Positions 7,907 through 15,660 of a stretch of 52,505 nucleotides of DNA are shown in pieces. The stretch comes from Alphaproteobacteria bacterium (GTDB lineage: Bacteria > Pseudomonadota > Alphaproteobacteria > UBA2966 > CAIVPW01). A program made the position numbers and the translations under genes. Position 1 is the first letter of the stretch; each line of letters starts with the position of its first letter. Below the pieces are notes generated by a model. That model searched no databases. It had not been told where the DNA came from and saw only the letters and a list, made by a program, of their open reading frames with translations. Location of the stretch: positions 1 through 52,505 of the forward strand of contig VGER01000007.1 in assembly GCA_016869235.1 (NCBI GenBank). Reading direction: 5' to 3'.

Positions 7907-9226
7907 ATGGCGGACTTTTCCCCGCGCGAGATCGTCTCCGAGCTCGACCGCTACATCGTCGGCCAGCGCGACGCCAAGCGCGCCGTCGCAATCGCGCTGC
8001 GCAACCGCTGGCGCCGCCAGCGCGTTCCCGACGACCTAAAGGACGAGGTGCTGCCGAAGAACATCCTGATGATCGGCCCAACCGGCGTCGGCAAGACGGA
8101 GATCTCGCGCCGCCTGGCGCGCCTCGCCAACGCGCCGTTCATCAAGGTGGAAGCCACCAAGTTCACCGAGATCGGCTATGTCGGCCGCGACGTCGAGCAG
8201 ATCATCCGCGACCTGGTCGAGACCGCCGTCGCCTTAGAGCGCGAGAAGGGCCGCGCCGAGGTGAGCGCGCGCGCCGAGGCCGCCGCCGAGGAGCGCATCC
8301 TCGACGCGCTGGTCGGCGCCGCCGGCGAGCACACGCGCCAGGCGTTCCGCAAGCGGCTGCGCGAGGGCGAGCTCGGCGACAAGCCGATCGAGATCGACAT
8401 GGCCGACGGGGGAACGGGCGCGAGCTTCCCGACGATGGACATCCCCGGCATGCCCGGCGGCCAGGTGGGGATGATCAACCTGCACGACATCCTCGGCAAG
8501 GCGTTCGGCAAGCGCACGAAAAAGCAGCGCACCACGGTGGACGAAGCGTGGCGCACGGTGGTGACCGAGGAAAGCGACAAGCTTCTCGACCCCGAGAAGA
8601 CAACGCGCTCGGCGATCGACGCCGTACAGCAGAACGGCATCGTGTTCCTCGACGAGGTCGACAAGATTGTCGGCCGCGATTCGGAGCACGGCTACATGAG
8701 CGCCGGCGTGAGCCGCGAGGGCGTGCAGCGCGACCTGCTGCCGCTCATCGAAGGCACCACGGTGGCGACCAAGTACGGGCCGGTGAAGACCGACCACGTG
8801 CTGTTCATCGCCTCAGGCGCATTCCATCTGTCCAAGCCATCGGACCTGTTGCCCGAGCTGCAGGGACGCCTGCCGATCCGTGTCGAGCTGCAGGCGCTCA
8901 CCCGCGACGACTTCCGCCGCATCCTCACCGAGCCCGAGAACTCGCTGATCCGCCAATACACGGCGCTCCTGGCCACCGAGCAGGTGACGGTGCGCTTCAC
9001 CGACGACGCCATCGACGAGATCGCCACGCTCGCCGCGGAGGTGAACGCCGGCGTCGAGAACATCGGCGCGCGGCGCCTGCACACGGTGATGGAGCGGCTG
9101 CTGGATGAGATCAGCTTCTCCGCCAGCGACCGCGGCGGTGAGACCATCACCATCGACGCCGCCTACGTGCGCGCCCAGGTCGGGAACCTGGCCAAGAACG
9201 CCGATTTGAGCCGGTTCATCCTTTAG
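7907..9226 (+). CDS. hslU: ATP-dependent protease HslVU, ATPase/unfoldase subunit
   Basis: A 439-residue AAA+ unfoldase that recognises, unfolds and feeds proteins into HslV. Walker A is GPTGVGKT (57-64), the pore loop GYVG lies at 90-93, and Walker B is [11 protein letters not shown]. The intermediate domain runs roughly 110-220, and the C-terminus NADLSRFIL is the tail that docks on HslV. It directly follows hslV. Confidence 0.97.
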   Translation: MADFSPREIVSELDRYIVGQRDAKRAVAIALRNRWRRQRVPDDLKDEVLPKNILMIGPTGVGKTEISRRLARLANAPFIKVEATKFTEIGYVGRDVEQIIRDLVETAVALEREKGRAEVSARAEAAAEERILDALVGAAGEHTRQAFRKRLREGELGDKPIEIDMADGGTGASFPTMDIPGMPGGQVGMINLHDILGKAFGKRTKKQRTTVDEAWRTVVTEESDKLLDPEKTTRSAIDAVQQNGIVFLDEVDKIVGRDSEHGYMSAGVSREGVQRDLLPLIEGTTVATKYGPVKTDHVLFIASGAFHLSKPSDLLPELQGRLPIRVELQALTRDDFRRILTEPENSLIRQYTALLATEQVTVRFTDDAIDEIATLAAEVNAGVENIGARRLHTVMERLLDEISFSASDRGGETITIDAAYVRAQVGNLAKNADLSRFIL

Positions 9227-9274
9227 CTCGGTCCACCTATCCCGTTCGATTGCGAGCGCGGATCGCCGTACCTA

Positions 9275-9299
9275 GGTGCTCCTGAAAGCCAGGAGCGCC
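9275..9299 (+). terminator. Hairpin after hslU, possible terminator
   Basis: GGTGCTCCTG-aaagc-CAGGAGCGCC forms a stem of about 10 pairs with one wobble, 48 bases after the hslU stop. No uridine run follows, so any termination would be weak or assisted. Confidence 0.4.
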
Positions 9300-9352
9300 C
9301 ATGGTTCAGCATGCGGACATCGCGCGCTCGGCGAGCGTGCAGCTTTCCACCG

Positions 9353-9496
9353 TGCAGCATGCTGGCGATGGACCTGTGGGAGCACGCCTACATGGTCGAC
9401 TACATGCCGGCCGGGAAGGCCGACTACGTCGAGGCGTTCTTCCTCAACCTCAACTGGAGCGTGATGGAGACGCGCTTCGCGCGCCTTTGCGCCTGA
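9353..9496 (+). pseudogene. 3' remnant of an iron/manganese superoxide dismutase gene
   Basis: The translated segment SMLAMDLWEHAYMVDYMP...YVEAFFLNLNWSVMETRF matches the C-terminal signature of Fe/Mn superoxide dismutases: the metal-ligand motif DxWEHAYxxDY and the closing LNW..V..RF. Nothing upstream in any frame resembles the rest of the enzyme, so only about 45 residues survive. The piece has no start region or ribosome site of its own. Its 3' end runs antisense into the smr gene. The Asp and His metal ligands are still intact, suggesting a fairly recent loss. Confidence 0.75.
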
Positions 9497-10001
9497 GCAG
9501 GACATAGCGCGCGCCGATGCCGCCGTGGCGCGCGCCGGCTTGGGCCGAGGCGATCACGACCGGCTTTAGCTCGGGCGCCTCCAGCCAGCGCGGCAGCACG
9601 GCGCGCAGGACGCCGGCGCCGAAGCCGGCGTAGGGGCTCTCATCGGCGGCGCGCACACTGCCCTTCCCCGTGATGACGAGCACGCAGCGCACGCCGTCGG
9701 ACGCGCTGCGCTTCAGGAAGCGAACCAGCGCCGCGTGGGCGTCCTGCTGCGTCATGCCATGCAGGTCGAGGCGCGCGCCGATGTCGATGCGGCCGCGGCG
9801 GAGGGCCTTGAGATCGTGGGCGTCGATGTCGCCGGGCTGCGGCAGCGCCGCGGACTTTTTGGCGCGCGGCGCCGCCGGAAGCTTGGCCAGCAGGTAGAGC
9901 CGCGAATTGGAATCTGCCGCGTCAGGTGACTCCGGCGGCGCCTCGCCCATGGCCTGGCGCCACAGGCGCACCTCATCCGCGGTCAGCTTGCGTCTGCCCA
10001 C
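9450..10001 (-). CDS. Smr-domain protein (MutS2/SmrA-like putative nuclease)
   Basis: A 183-residue protein with a charged N-terminal segment and a C-terminal Smr domain (about 75-165). LDLHGMTQQDA and the VITGKGS turn are the two Smr signatures associated with DNA or RNA nicking. GTG start at 10001. The last dozen residues (KGARSASPSRSS) lie opposite the superoxide dismutase remnant and look unconserved. This kind of gene often neighbours the Tim44-like gene upstream in alphaproteobacteria. Precise substrate unknown. Confidence 0.85.
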   Translation of the reverse strand: MGRRKLTADEVRLWRQAMGEAPPESPDAADSNSRLYLLAKLPAAPRAKKSAALPQPGDIDAHDLKALRRGRIDIGARLDLHGMTQQDAHAALVRFLKRSASDGVRCVLVITGKGSVRAADESPYAGFGAGVLRAVLPRWLEAPELKPVVIASAQAGARHGGIGARYVLLRRKGARSASPSRSS

Positions 10002-10019
10002 GGCACGGCCGATCGATGA

Positions 10020-10688
10020 TCAGGTGGGACTGTGAGTCTCCGCGAGCGCCCAGTTGGGATCGCCGGAGCGCACGTCGCGCACGAAGGTCCAGATGTCGGT
10101 GACTTCCTTCACCGGCGGCGCGCCCGGAGAGTCGGCGACGACGCCCGTCTTGCGCACGACGTTGATGATGTCGCTGACGAACTTCACCGTGACCTCGGCG
10201 ATGCGGCCGGCCATGCGCGCGTCGGTGACGTCGGCGGTACGCACGCCGACGATGGTGGTCTCGAGGGTTTCGCCGCGCTCCTCCCGCTCGGCGATGGCGC
10301 GCGAGAAGCTCTCCAAGACGTCGCGAGTGAGAAGCCGCTTGAGCGTGTCGCGATCGCCCTTGGCGAACGCGGTCACCACCATCTCATAGGCGGCACGGGC
10401 ACCGGCAAGGAAATCCTGCACGTCGAACGTCGGATCCTGCATGCGGATCTCGGCGACGCCGGCGGCGGCAAGCGCCTCTTCGTCGCCTGTTTCAGACTTC
10501 TTCGCCGCGCGGCGCGGCAACGCGTTGCGCACAGGACGGCCCGGCAGGGAGACGACGTTGTCGTCGCGCCCCGGGCGGCGGAACATGCGCGAGCCCGAGT
10601 CGTCGGGGCGGCGGCCGAGCACGCGTCCCAGACGATAGAGAACGAATGCCGCCAAGAGGGCCAGGAGGATGACGTCAAAGTACTGCAC
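10020..10688 (-). CDS. Tim44-domain protein (TimA-like putative adaptor)
   Basis: About 222 residues. An N-terminal membrane anchor (VQYFDVILLALLAAFVLYRLGRVLGRR) is followed by a linker and a C-terminal Tim44-like domain (about 75-215; DVQDFLAGARAAYEMVVTAFAKGD...). Alphaproteobacterial members are inner-membrane proteins thought to resemble the ancestor of mitochondrial Tim44. I chose GTG 10688, where the family normally begins; a GTG at 10721 would add an unconserved MFGGGQGWVPT. It is divergent from secB, a suggestive export-related pairing that is common in this order. Confidence 0.85.
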   Translation of the reverse strand: MQYFDVILLALLAAFVLYRLGRVLGRRPDDSGSRMFRRPGRDDNVVSLPGRPVRNALPRRAAKKSETGDEEALAAAGVAEIRMQDPTFDVQDFLAGARAAYEMVVTAFAKGDRDTLKRLLTRDVLESFSRAIAEREERGETLETTIVGVRTADVTDARMAGRIAEVTVKFVSDIINVVRKTGVVADSPGAPPVKEVTDIWTFVRDVRSGDPNWALAETHSPT

Positions 10689-11023
10689 GGTGGGGACCCA
10701 ACCCTGGCCACCTCCGAACACGCCGGCCGGACGCCTGTTGGCGCCGGTCGCCGCGCGTGCTGCGGCGGCGGAACCTTTGTCAACAGACTAGCGGTCGCAG
10801 CCGCCGCGAGTCCAGCGCAGCCGCTTTTTGCCGACGGCGGAATCCCAGGGCTCTCGCGGCCGGCAACACCTGAGTGCACGAGAAGGTGAGCGCGGCCCGC
10901 GCGGCGTAGGCCCCTCGCTTGACAGGCCCACGACACGCGAACGATGGTGCGCGCGCGTGCAAGCGCGGCTGCGCGCCCATGCCGCAGTGCAGCATGCCTT
11001 CCTGGGGCGGGGAGAACGCCATC
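10689..11023. other. Divergent intergenic region between the Tim44-like gene and secB
   Basis: No coding sequence is recognisable in these 335 bases on either strand. Reading frames that cross it show no family pattern. It must hold both divergent promoters. Confidence 0.5.
10919..10947 (+). promoter_or_regulatory. Possible secB promoter
   Basis: A perfect TTGACA (10919-10924) is followed at 16-18 bases by a poor -10 (around CGATGG). It lies about 77 bases before the secB start. The -35 alone makes it a candidate. Confidence 0.35.
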
Positions 11024-11536
11024 ATGGCCGAAACCGACGCCAAGACCGATGCCGGCGCTGCCGAAGCGCAAGCGGGACCGCGGGTGACCGTCCGCGTCCA
11101 GTACGTGAAGGACCTGTCGTTCGAGAATCCGGGTGCGCCACGCGCGCTCGCCGATACGGCCACACCGCCACAGATCCAAGTGAACGTGGACGTCGAGGCG
11201 CGGCCTATGGGCAAGGACCACTACGAGGTGGCGCTGCACATCAACGCGACGGCGGCGCGCAACGACGCCAACGTGTTCGTGCTGGAGCTGGTCTACGCCG
11301 GCCTGTTCGCCCTGGAGAACATCCCGCGCGACAAGCTGGAGAACATTTGCCTGGTCGAGTGCCCGCGCCTGTTGTTCCCGTTCGCGCGGCGCGTCGTCGC
11401 CGACGCAACCCGCGAAGGCGGCTTCCCGCCTCTGTTGCTCGATCCGATCGACTTCGCGCGGCTGCTGCGACAGCACCGCGGCCCGATGGCCGCCAGCGGT
11501 CAGGCCACCGCCGCGCCAGCGAAACGCGGCAAGTAG
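11024..11536 (+). CDS. secB: Protein-export chaperone SecB
   Basis: A 170-residue homotetrameric chaperone that keeps precursors unfolded for SecA. The core VRVQYVKDLSFENPGAP, the beta strands of about residues 40-90 and FPFARRVVADATREGGFPPLLLDPIDF are characteristic. ATG 11024 is preceded by GGGGAG at good distance; the longer upstream frame has no conservation. The C-terminal tail (after about 150) is Ala/Lys-rich and variable. Confidence 0.95.
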   Translation: MAETDAKTDAGAAEAQAGPRVTVRVQYVKDLSFENPGAPRALADTATPPQIQVNVDVEARPMGKDHYEVALHINATAARNDANVFVLELVYAGLFALENIPRDKLENICLVECPRLLFPFARRVVADATREGGFPPLLLDPIDFARLLRQHRGPMAASGQATAAPAKRGK

Positions 11537-11546
11537 GACTCCCGAG

Positions 11547-12206
11547 TCAACTCAGCCAGATCGGCTCTTTGATCTTGGCCAGGAAGGCGGCGTGGGCCGC
11601 CAGCTCCTCGGGGCTGGCAGCGTGCGGCCGCGCCGCCCGCGGCTCGCGGCGCACCAGGAGCACGCCGGTGGTTTCGCTGACCGCCAGCGCCAGGTCGGGC
11701 TGCCGCCCACCGATCAGCTCGAGGTAGACCTCCGCCAGCAGCTGGGCGTCGAGCAGCGCGCCGTGCTTGGCGCGGGCCGTGCGGTCGATGGCGAAGCGAT
11801 CGAGCAGCGCATCGAGGCTGGCCGGCGCGCCCGGATAGCGCCGGCGCGCCAAGCGGACGGTGTCGATGACGTCGCCGGCGAGCGGAGGGTGATCGAGCCG
11901 CGCCAGCTCGGAGTTCAGGAAGCCCATGTCGAAGTCGGCGTTGTGCGCCACGACGCGTGCGCCGTCGAGGAAGGTGAGCAGCTCCTCGGCCACTTCGGCG
12001 AACAGTGGCTTGTCGCGCAGGAACTCGTCGGTGATGCCGTGCACCGCCTGCGCGGCGTACGGCATCATCTTCTGCGGGTTGACGTACTTGTGGAACTCGC
12101 GGCCGGTCGGGATGGAGTTGATCAGTTCGACGCAGCCGATCTCCACCACGCGGTCGGACGCCGGATCGAGGCCGGTGGTCTCGGTGTCGAGGACGATCTC
12201 GCGCAC
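11547..12206 (-). CDS. dnaQ: DNA polymerase III epsilon subunit (3'-5' proofreading exonuclease)
   Basis: A 219-residue DEDDh exonuclease. ExoI is LDTETTGLDP, ExoII is VVAHNADFDMGFLN, and ExoIII is KHGALLDAQLLAEVYLEL with the catalytic His-Asp pair. The start is GTG 12206, one base after the coaE stop, so coaE and dnaQ are one message. The aroE-coaE-dnaQ order next to maf is typical of the alphaproteobacterial origin region. Confidence 0.95.
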   Translation of the reverse strand: MREIVLDTETTGLDPASDRVVEIGCVELINSIPTGREFHKYVNPQKMMPYAAQAVHGITDEFLRDKPLFAEVAEELLTFLDGARVVAHNADFDMGFLNSELARLDHPPLAGDVIDTVRLARRRYPGAPASLDALLDRFAIDRTARAKHGALLDAQLLAEVYLELIGGRQPDLALAVSETTGVLLVRREPRAARPHAASPEELAAHAAFLAKIKEPIWLS

Positions 12207-12207
12207 G

Positions 12208-12849
12208 TTACTTCTGCTTTTTCCGGGCCTGCAGCGGGCTCTTGTTGAATGAGGGCCGCGCTTCGCGCTCGAGCATTTTGATCAGCCGGCGAATCTCGCG
12301 CAACATGTTGCGCTTCTCGCCGCCGGTGTCGATGACATATGTCGCACGGCGGCGCTTTTCGCGATCGCTCATCTGCCGCGCACGCATGGCGCGGAAGCGG
12401 TGCGCAGTCATGCCGGGGCGCTTCATCACGCGCGCTTTCTGCACCGCCGCGGGCGCCGTCACGACCAGAACGGCGTCGACGCGCTTCTCGCCGCCCGTCT
12501 CGAACAGCAGCGGGATGTCGAGCACGGCAAGGCGCGCGCCGGAGGCCTTCGCGTCGGCAAGAAAGCGCCGCTCGCGCTGGCGGACGCGCTTGTGCAGAAG
12601 GCCTTCGAGGCGCGCCAGGGCGGCGGGATCGTCGAACGCCAGCCCGGCCAGCGCAGTGCGATCCACCGTGCCGCCGCGCACGGCGGCCGGGAAGGTGCGC
12701 TTCACCGCGGCGATGGCGGAAGCGTCGTGGGCGAGCAGCGCGCGCACCGTCGCGTCGGCGTCGAACACCGAATAGCCGGCACGGGCAAAGGCCTGGGCCG
12801 CCGTGGTTTTGCCCATGCCCACCGAGCCGGTGATGCCGAGGACGAACAA
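12208..12849 (-). CDS. coaE: Dephospho-CoA kinase
   Basis: Last step of coenzyme A synthesis. The P-loop FVLGITGSVGMGKTT lies at the very N-terminus, FDADATVRALL follows, and the lid region MKRPGMTAHRFRAMRARQMSDREKRRRA is present. I take TTG 12849 as the start, 4 bases after the aroE stop, because it puts the P-loop in the usual position and gives 213 residues. A longer start at 12912 would overlap aroE. Confidence 0.92.
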   Translation of the reverse strand: MFVLGITGSVGMGKTTAAQAFARAGYSVFDADATVRALLAHDASAIAAVKRTFPAAVRGGTVDRTALAGLAFDDPAALARLEGLLHKRVRQRERRFLADAKASGARLAVLDIPLLFETGGEKRVDAVLVVTAPAAVQKARVMKRPGMTAHRFRAMRARQMSDREKRRRATYVIDTGGEKRNMLREIRRLIKMLEREARPSFNKSPLQARKKQK

Positions 12850-12853
12850 CCGG

Positions 12854-13696
12854 TCAAGGCCCTTTGCGGACGAAGTCGTGCAGTTTGGCGTCCACCTCGG
12901 GCTCCTTCCCAAACCAAGCCGCGAAGCCGGGCTTGGCCTGGTGCAACAGCATGCCGAGGCCGTCGACGGCGGGATTGCCGCGCTGCCGGGCGCGGCGCAA
13001 CAGGTCGGTTTCGAGCGGCGTGTAGACGATGTCGGTGACGATGGCGTTCTGCGGCAAGGGGCCCAGATCGACCTCGAGCATGGGCTGGCCCTTCATGCCC
13101 AGCGTGGTGGCGTTGGCCACCAAGGCGACGTCCTCGAGGGCGGCGGCGCTGTGCTCCCATGCCACGGCCTTGGCGCGGCCGCCCAGGGCCTGCGCCAACG
13201 CTACCGCGCGCGCGGGTGTGCGGTTGATGATCCGCACCTCGTCGGCGCCGTCGGCGTGCAGCGCCCAGGCGATCGCCTTGGCGGCACCGCCGGCGCCGAC
13301 GATCGCCACGGCCTTGCCGCGCGCCGACCAGCCGGGATGGGCGTCGCGGATGTTGGCAAGAAAGCCTCGGCCATCGGTGGTGTCGCCGAACAGCGAGCCA
13401 TCCTTGCGCACGATGATGGTGTTCACGGCGCCGATGGCGCGCGCCTCGTCGCTGAGGCTGTCCATGGCGGCGAACGCTGCTTCCTTGTGCGGCACCGTGA
13501 CGTTGGCGCCGGCGAACCCGAGCGCAGGCAGCGCGCGCACCGCAGCCTCGAGCTTCTCGGGCGGCACCGCCATCGGCACGTAGGCGGCGTCCAACCCATA
13601 GCGGGCGATCCAGTGGCCGTGCAGGCGCGGCGACAGCGAATGCGCCACCGGCCAGGCCATGACGCCGGCGACGCGCGCCTTGCCCGACACAGTCAT
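12854..13696 (-). CDS. aroE: Shikimate dehydrogenase (NADP+)
   Basis: A 280-residue enzyme reducing 3-dehydroshikimate. The substrate site is WPVAHSLSPRLHGHW, with catalytic Lys in NVTVPHKEAA and Asp in TDGRGF. The NADP loop is VGAGGAAKAI followed by INRTPARA. ATG 13696 gives the normal length. It sits between maf and coaE with short spacings, all leftward. Confidence 0.96.
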   Translation of the reverse strand: MTVSGKARVAGVMAWPVAHSLSPRLHGHWIARYGLDAAYVPMAVPPEKLEAAVRALPALGFAGANVTVPHKEAAFAAMDSLSDEARAIGAVNTIIVRKDGSLFGDTTDGRGFLANIRDAHPGWSARGKAVAIVGAGGAAKAIAWALHADGADEVRIINRTPARAVALAQALGGRAKAVAWEHSAAALEDVALVANATTLGMKGQPMLEVDLGPLPQNAIVTDIVYTPLETDLLRRARQRGNPAVDGLGMLLHQAKPGFAAWFGKEPEVDAKLHDFVRKGP

Positions 13697-13706
13697 GCCG
13701 TTGCCG

Positions 13707-14351
13707 TCATTGCGGGATCACGCCACGGCCGCGCAGGAATGCGAGCAACGGCAGCAGCGGCAGGCCGAGGATGGAGAAATGGTCGCCGCGCACGGCTTCG
13801 AACAGCGACGCGCCGAGACCCTCTAGGTGATACGCGCCGGGGCTGCCCAGCACGTCGTCGCCGACCTGGGCAAGGTAGGTTTCCAGCGCCTCGTCGCTGA
13901 AGGCGCGCATGGTGAGCTCGGCGACCTCATCGTGCTGCCAGATCACCGTGCCGCCCATGGCCACCGACGCCGACGTCAGGAGCTGGTGCGTGCGCCCGCG
14001 CAGGCGCCGCAATTGGGCGCGGGCATTGTCCCGCGTTCCGGGCTTGCCGAGCAGTTCGCCGTCGACGCCGAGGACCTGGTCGGACCCTACCACCGCCGCG
14101 GCGGGGCGCCGCTTGGAGACGGCCAAAGCTTTTTCCGCGCCGATGATGCCCGCGGCCTGCGGGCCATTCGTAGCCGTGGCGCGCAGGGCAACTTCGTCAA
14201 CGGAAGGAACGTCGACGACGAAGTCCACGCCGGCGGCGCGCAGGAGACGCGCGCGCATCGCGCTTCCGCTCGCCAGCACGAGGACTGCGCCGCCACCCTT
14301 GGACTTTTCTCCGCTAGCCGCGGGATAAGTGTCGCGCCGATCCGCTACCAT
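13707..14351 (-). CDS. maf: Maf-family nucleotide pyrophosphatase
   Basis: About 214 residues. It carries LVLASGSAMRARLLRAAGV, the Maf N-terminal signature (S-x-S/R...R..LL), with GSDQVLGVDGELLGKPG holding the catalytic Asp, and GSPGAYHLEGLG. Maf proteins hydrolyse modified or non-canonical nucleoside triphosphates. I use ATG 14351; its first 20 residues are not conserved, so an internal start is possible. It borders the candidate origin and is transcribed away from it. Confidence 0.88.
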   Translation of the reverse strand: MVADRRDTYPAASGEKSKGGGAVLVLASGSAMRARLLRAAGVDFVVDVPSVDEVALRATATNGPQAAGIIGAEKALAVSKRRPAAAVVGSDQVLGVDGELLGKPGTRDNARAQLRRLRGRTHQLLTSASVAMGGTVIWQHDEVAELTMRAFSDEALETYLAQVGDDVLGSPGAYHLEGLGASLFEAVRGDHFSILGLPLLPLLAFLRGRGVIPQ

Positions 14352-14371
14352 GGCTCGGACGTGCAGGGTCC

Positions 14372-14411
14372 TGGATTCATCCCAGGGTCTTCGCACAGGG
14401 GAATGAATCCA
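14372..14411. repeat. Inverted repeat with GANTC sites in the candidate origin
   Basis: TGGATTCAT (14372-14380) and ATGAATCCA (14403-14411) are perfect 9-bp inverted arms around 22 bases. Each arm contains a GANTC CcrM-type methylation site. CCC and GGG next to the arms extend the pairing. It could be a protein-binding site or a cruciform in the origin. Confidence 0.5.
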
Positions 14412-14571
14412 TCCACGGCTTCTGCATAACGGGGACAACCTTTTCGACGGGAAGGACTGCCGAAGGAACCGTGCTCTTTCCGAGCACTCGTTCTTTGTGC
14501 ATCGATCCAGGTGCGCCAAGAATTCCCCTGTTCCGGTGGTCCAATCACCTCTACCACCTTTCTTACTTATC

Positions 14572-14577
14572 TATAAT
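14572..14577 (+). promoter_or_regulatory. Consensus -10 element upstream of hemE
   Basis: A perfect TATAAT lies 48 bases before the hemE GTG. There is no convincing -35 at 16-18 bases, so it may be an activator-dependent promoter, or part of an AT-rich unwinding region. Promoter activity within an origin would echo the hemE promoter arrangement known in Caulobacter. Confidence 0.45.
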
Positions 14578-14625
14578 TCTAAGAGGGACGAAGCTCGACT
14601 CGTTGGCCGACCAAGGGAGCATTGC

Positions 14626-15660
14626 GTGAAGCACAAGAAGCTCCTGCGGGTGTTGGCAGGAGAGAGCGTCTCTCCTCCACCGATCTGGCTGATGCGGCAA
14701 GCAGGCCGATATCTGTCCGAATACCGGGCGGTGCGGGCCAAGGCCGGTTCGTTCCTGAACCTTTGCTACAATCCGGAGCTGGCGATCGAAGTCACTCTGC
14801 AGCCGATCCGTAGGTTCGGGTTCGACGCAGCGATCCTGTTCTCAGACATCCTGGTCGTCCCGCACGCACTGGGCGTTCCCTTGGACTATCGCGAGGGGGA
14901 AGGTCCCGTCCTGCAGCCGGTGCGTTCTGCCGAAGCGGTGGCGAAACTCAGCCGCGAGGCCATCGAGGAACGCTTGGCGCCGGTGTATGCCACGGTGCAG
15001 GGTTTGGCGAAGTCATTGCCGCCGGAAACCACCCTGATCGGATTCGCGGGCGTGCCGTGGACCGTGGCGGCCTACATAGTCGAGGGCCAGGGAGGCACCG
15101 ACCACGCCACCCTGATCCGCTGGGCCTGGCGTGATCCCCAAGGCTTTGCCGCCCTGATCGGCCTGCTGGTGGAGGCCACCACCCGCCATTTGCTGGCGCA
15201 AATCCAGGCCGGAGCGGAAGTCGTACAGTTGTTCGAAAGCTGGGGAGGAGCGGCGCCGGACGCCCTGTTCCAGCGCTGGTGCATCGAGCCGGTGACGGAG
15301 ATCGTGCGGCGGCTGAAGGCGGCCGCCCCAGAGGTGCCGGTGATCGGCTTTCCCCGCGGCGCCGGCGCCTGGCTGGCGCGCTATGCCGAGGAGACCGGCG
15401 TCCAGGGCATCGGCGTGGACCAGGGCACCTCCTTGGCCGTCGCCCGCGCTGTCGTTCCCGACCGTGTCGCCATCCAGGGCAACCTCGATCCCCTGGTGCT
15501 GGTCGAAGGCGGGGCGGCCTTGGACAGCGAAATCGATCGCATCACCGACCTCATGGCGGGTGCGCCGCATGTCTTCAACCTGGGACACGGGATCCACCAG
15601 GACACGCCACCCGAGCATGTCGCGCAGCTGATCGAGCGCGTGCGCAGCCGCCGCCCATGA
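14626..15660 (+). CDS. hemE: Uroporphyrinogen decarboxylase
   Basis: Decarboxylates uroporphyrinogen III to coproporphyrinogen III. The signature IWLMRQAGRYLSEYRAVR lies near residue 20, the catalytic Asp is in ILFSDILVVPHALG, and WTVAAYIVEGQGG and NLGHGIHQDTPPEHV are intact. GTG 14626 is preceded by AAGGGAG at 6 bases and gives 344 residues, the family length. Its stop overlaps the hemH ATG (ATGA), so the haem genes are translationally coupled. Confidence 0.95.
   Translation: MKHKKLLRVLAGESVSPPPIWLMRQAGRYLSEYRAVRAKAGSFLNLCYNPELAIEVTLQPIRRFGFDAAILFSDILVVPHALGVPLDYREGEGPVLQPVRSAEAVAKLSREAIEERLAPVYATVQGLAKSLPPETTLIGFAGVPWTVAAYIVEGQGGTDHATLIRWAWRDPQGFAALIGLLVEATTRHLLAQIQAGAEVVQLFESWGGAAPDALFQRWCIEPVTEIVRRLKAAAPEVPVIGFPRGAGAWLARYAEETGVQGIGVDQGTSLAVARAVVPDRVAIQGNLDPLVLVEGGAALDSEIDRITDLMAGAPHVFNLGHGIHQDTPPEHVAQLIERVRSRRP

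Larger units (their letters stand above)
14352..14625. other. Candidate chromosomal replication origin (oriC) between maf and hemE
   Basis: In several alphaproteobacteria, Caulobacter being the best known, oriC lies beside hemE with maf/aroE/coaE/dnaQ leading away on the other side; the same arrangement is seen here. The 274 bases contain a TTATGCAGA on the minus strand (14421-14429, one mismatch to the DnaA box TTATNCACA). Two weaker matches lie at 14496-14504 and 14567-14575, each with two mismatches. There is a 9-bp inverted repeat, three GANTC methylation sites (14374, 14405, 14597) and an AT-rich stretch at 14558-14582. No perfect DnaA box is present, so the call rests mainly on gene order. 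Confidence 0.5.

Noticed and set aside
14087..14519. Longer maf start at 14519 reaching into the candidate origin
   Set aside because: The extra 56 residues have no Maf conservation and would cover the intergenic inverted repeat and DnaA-box candidates.
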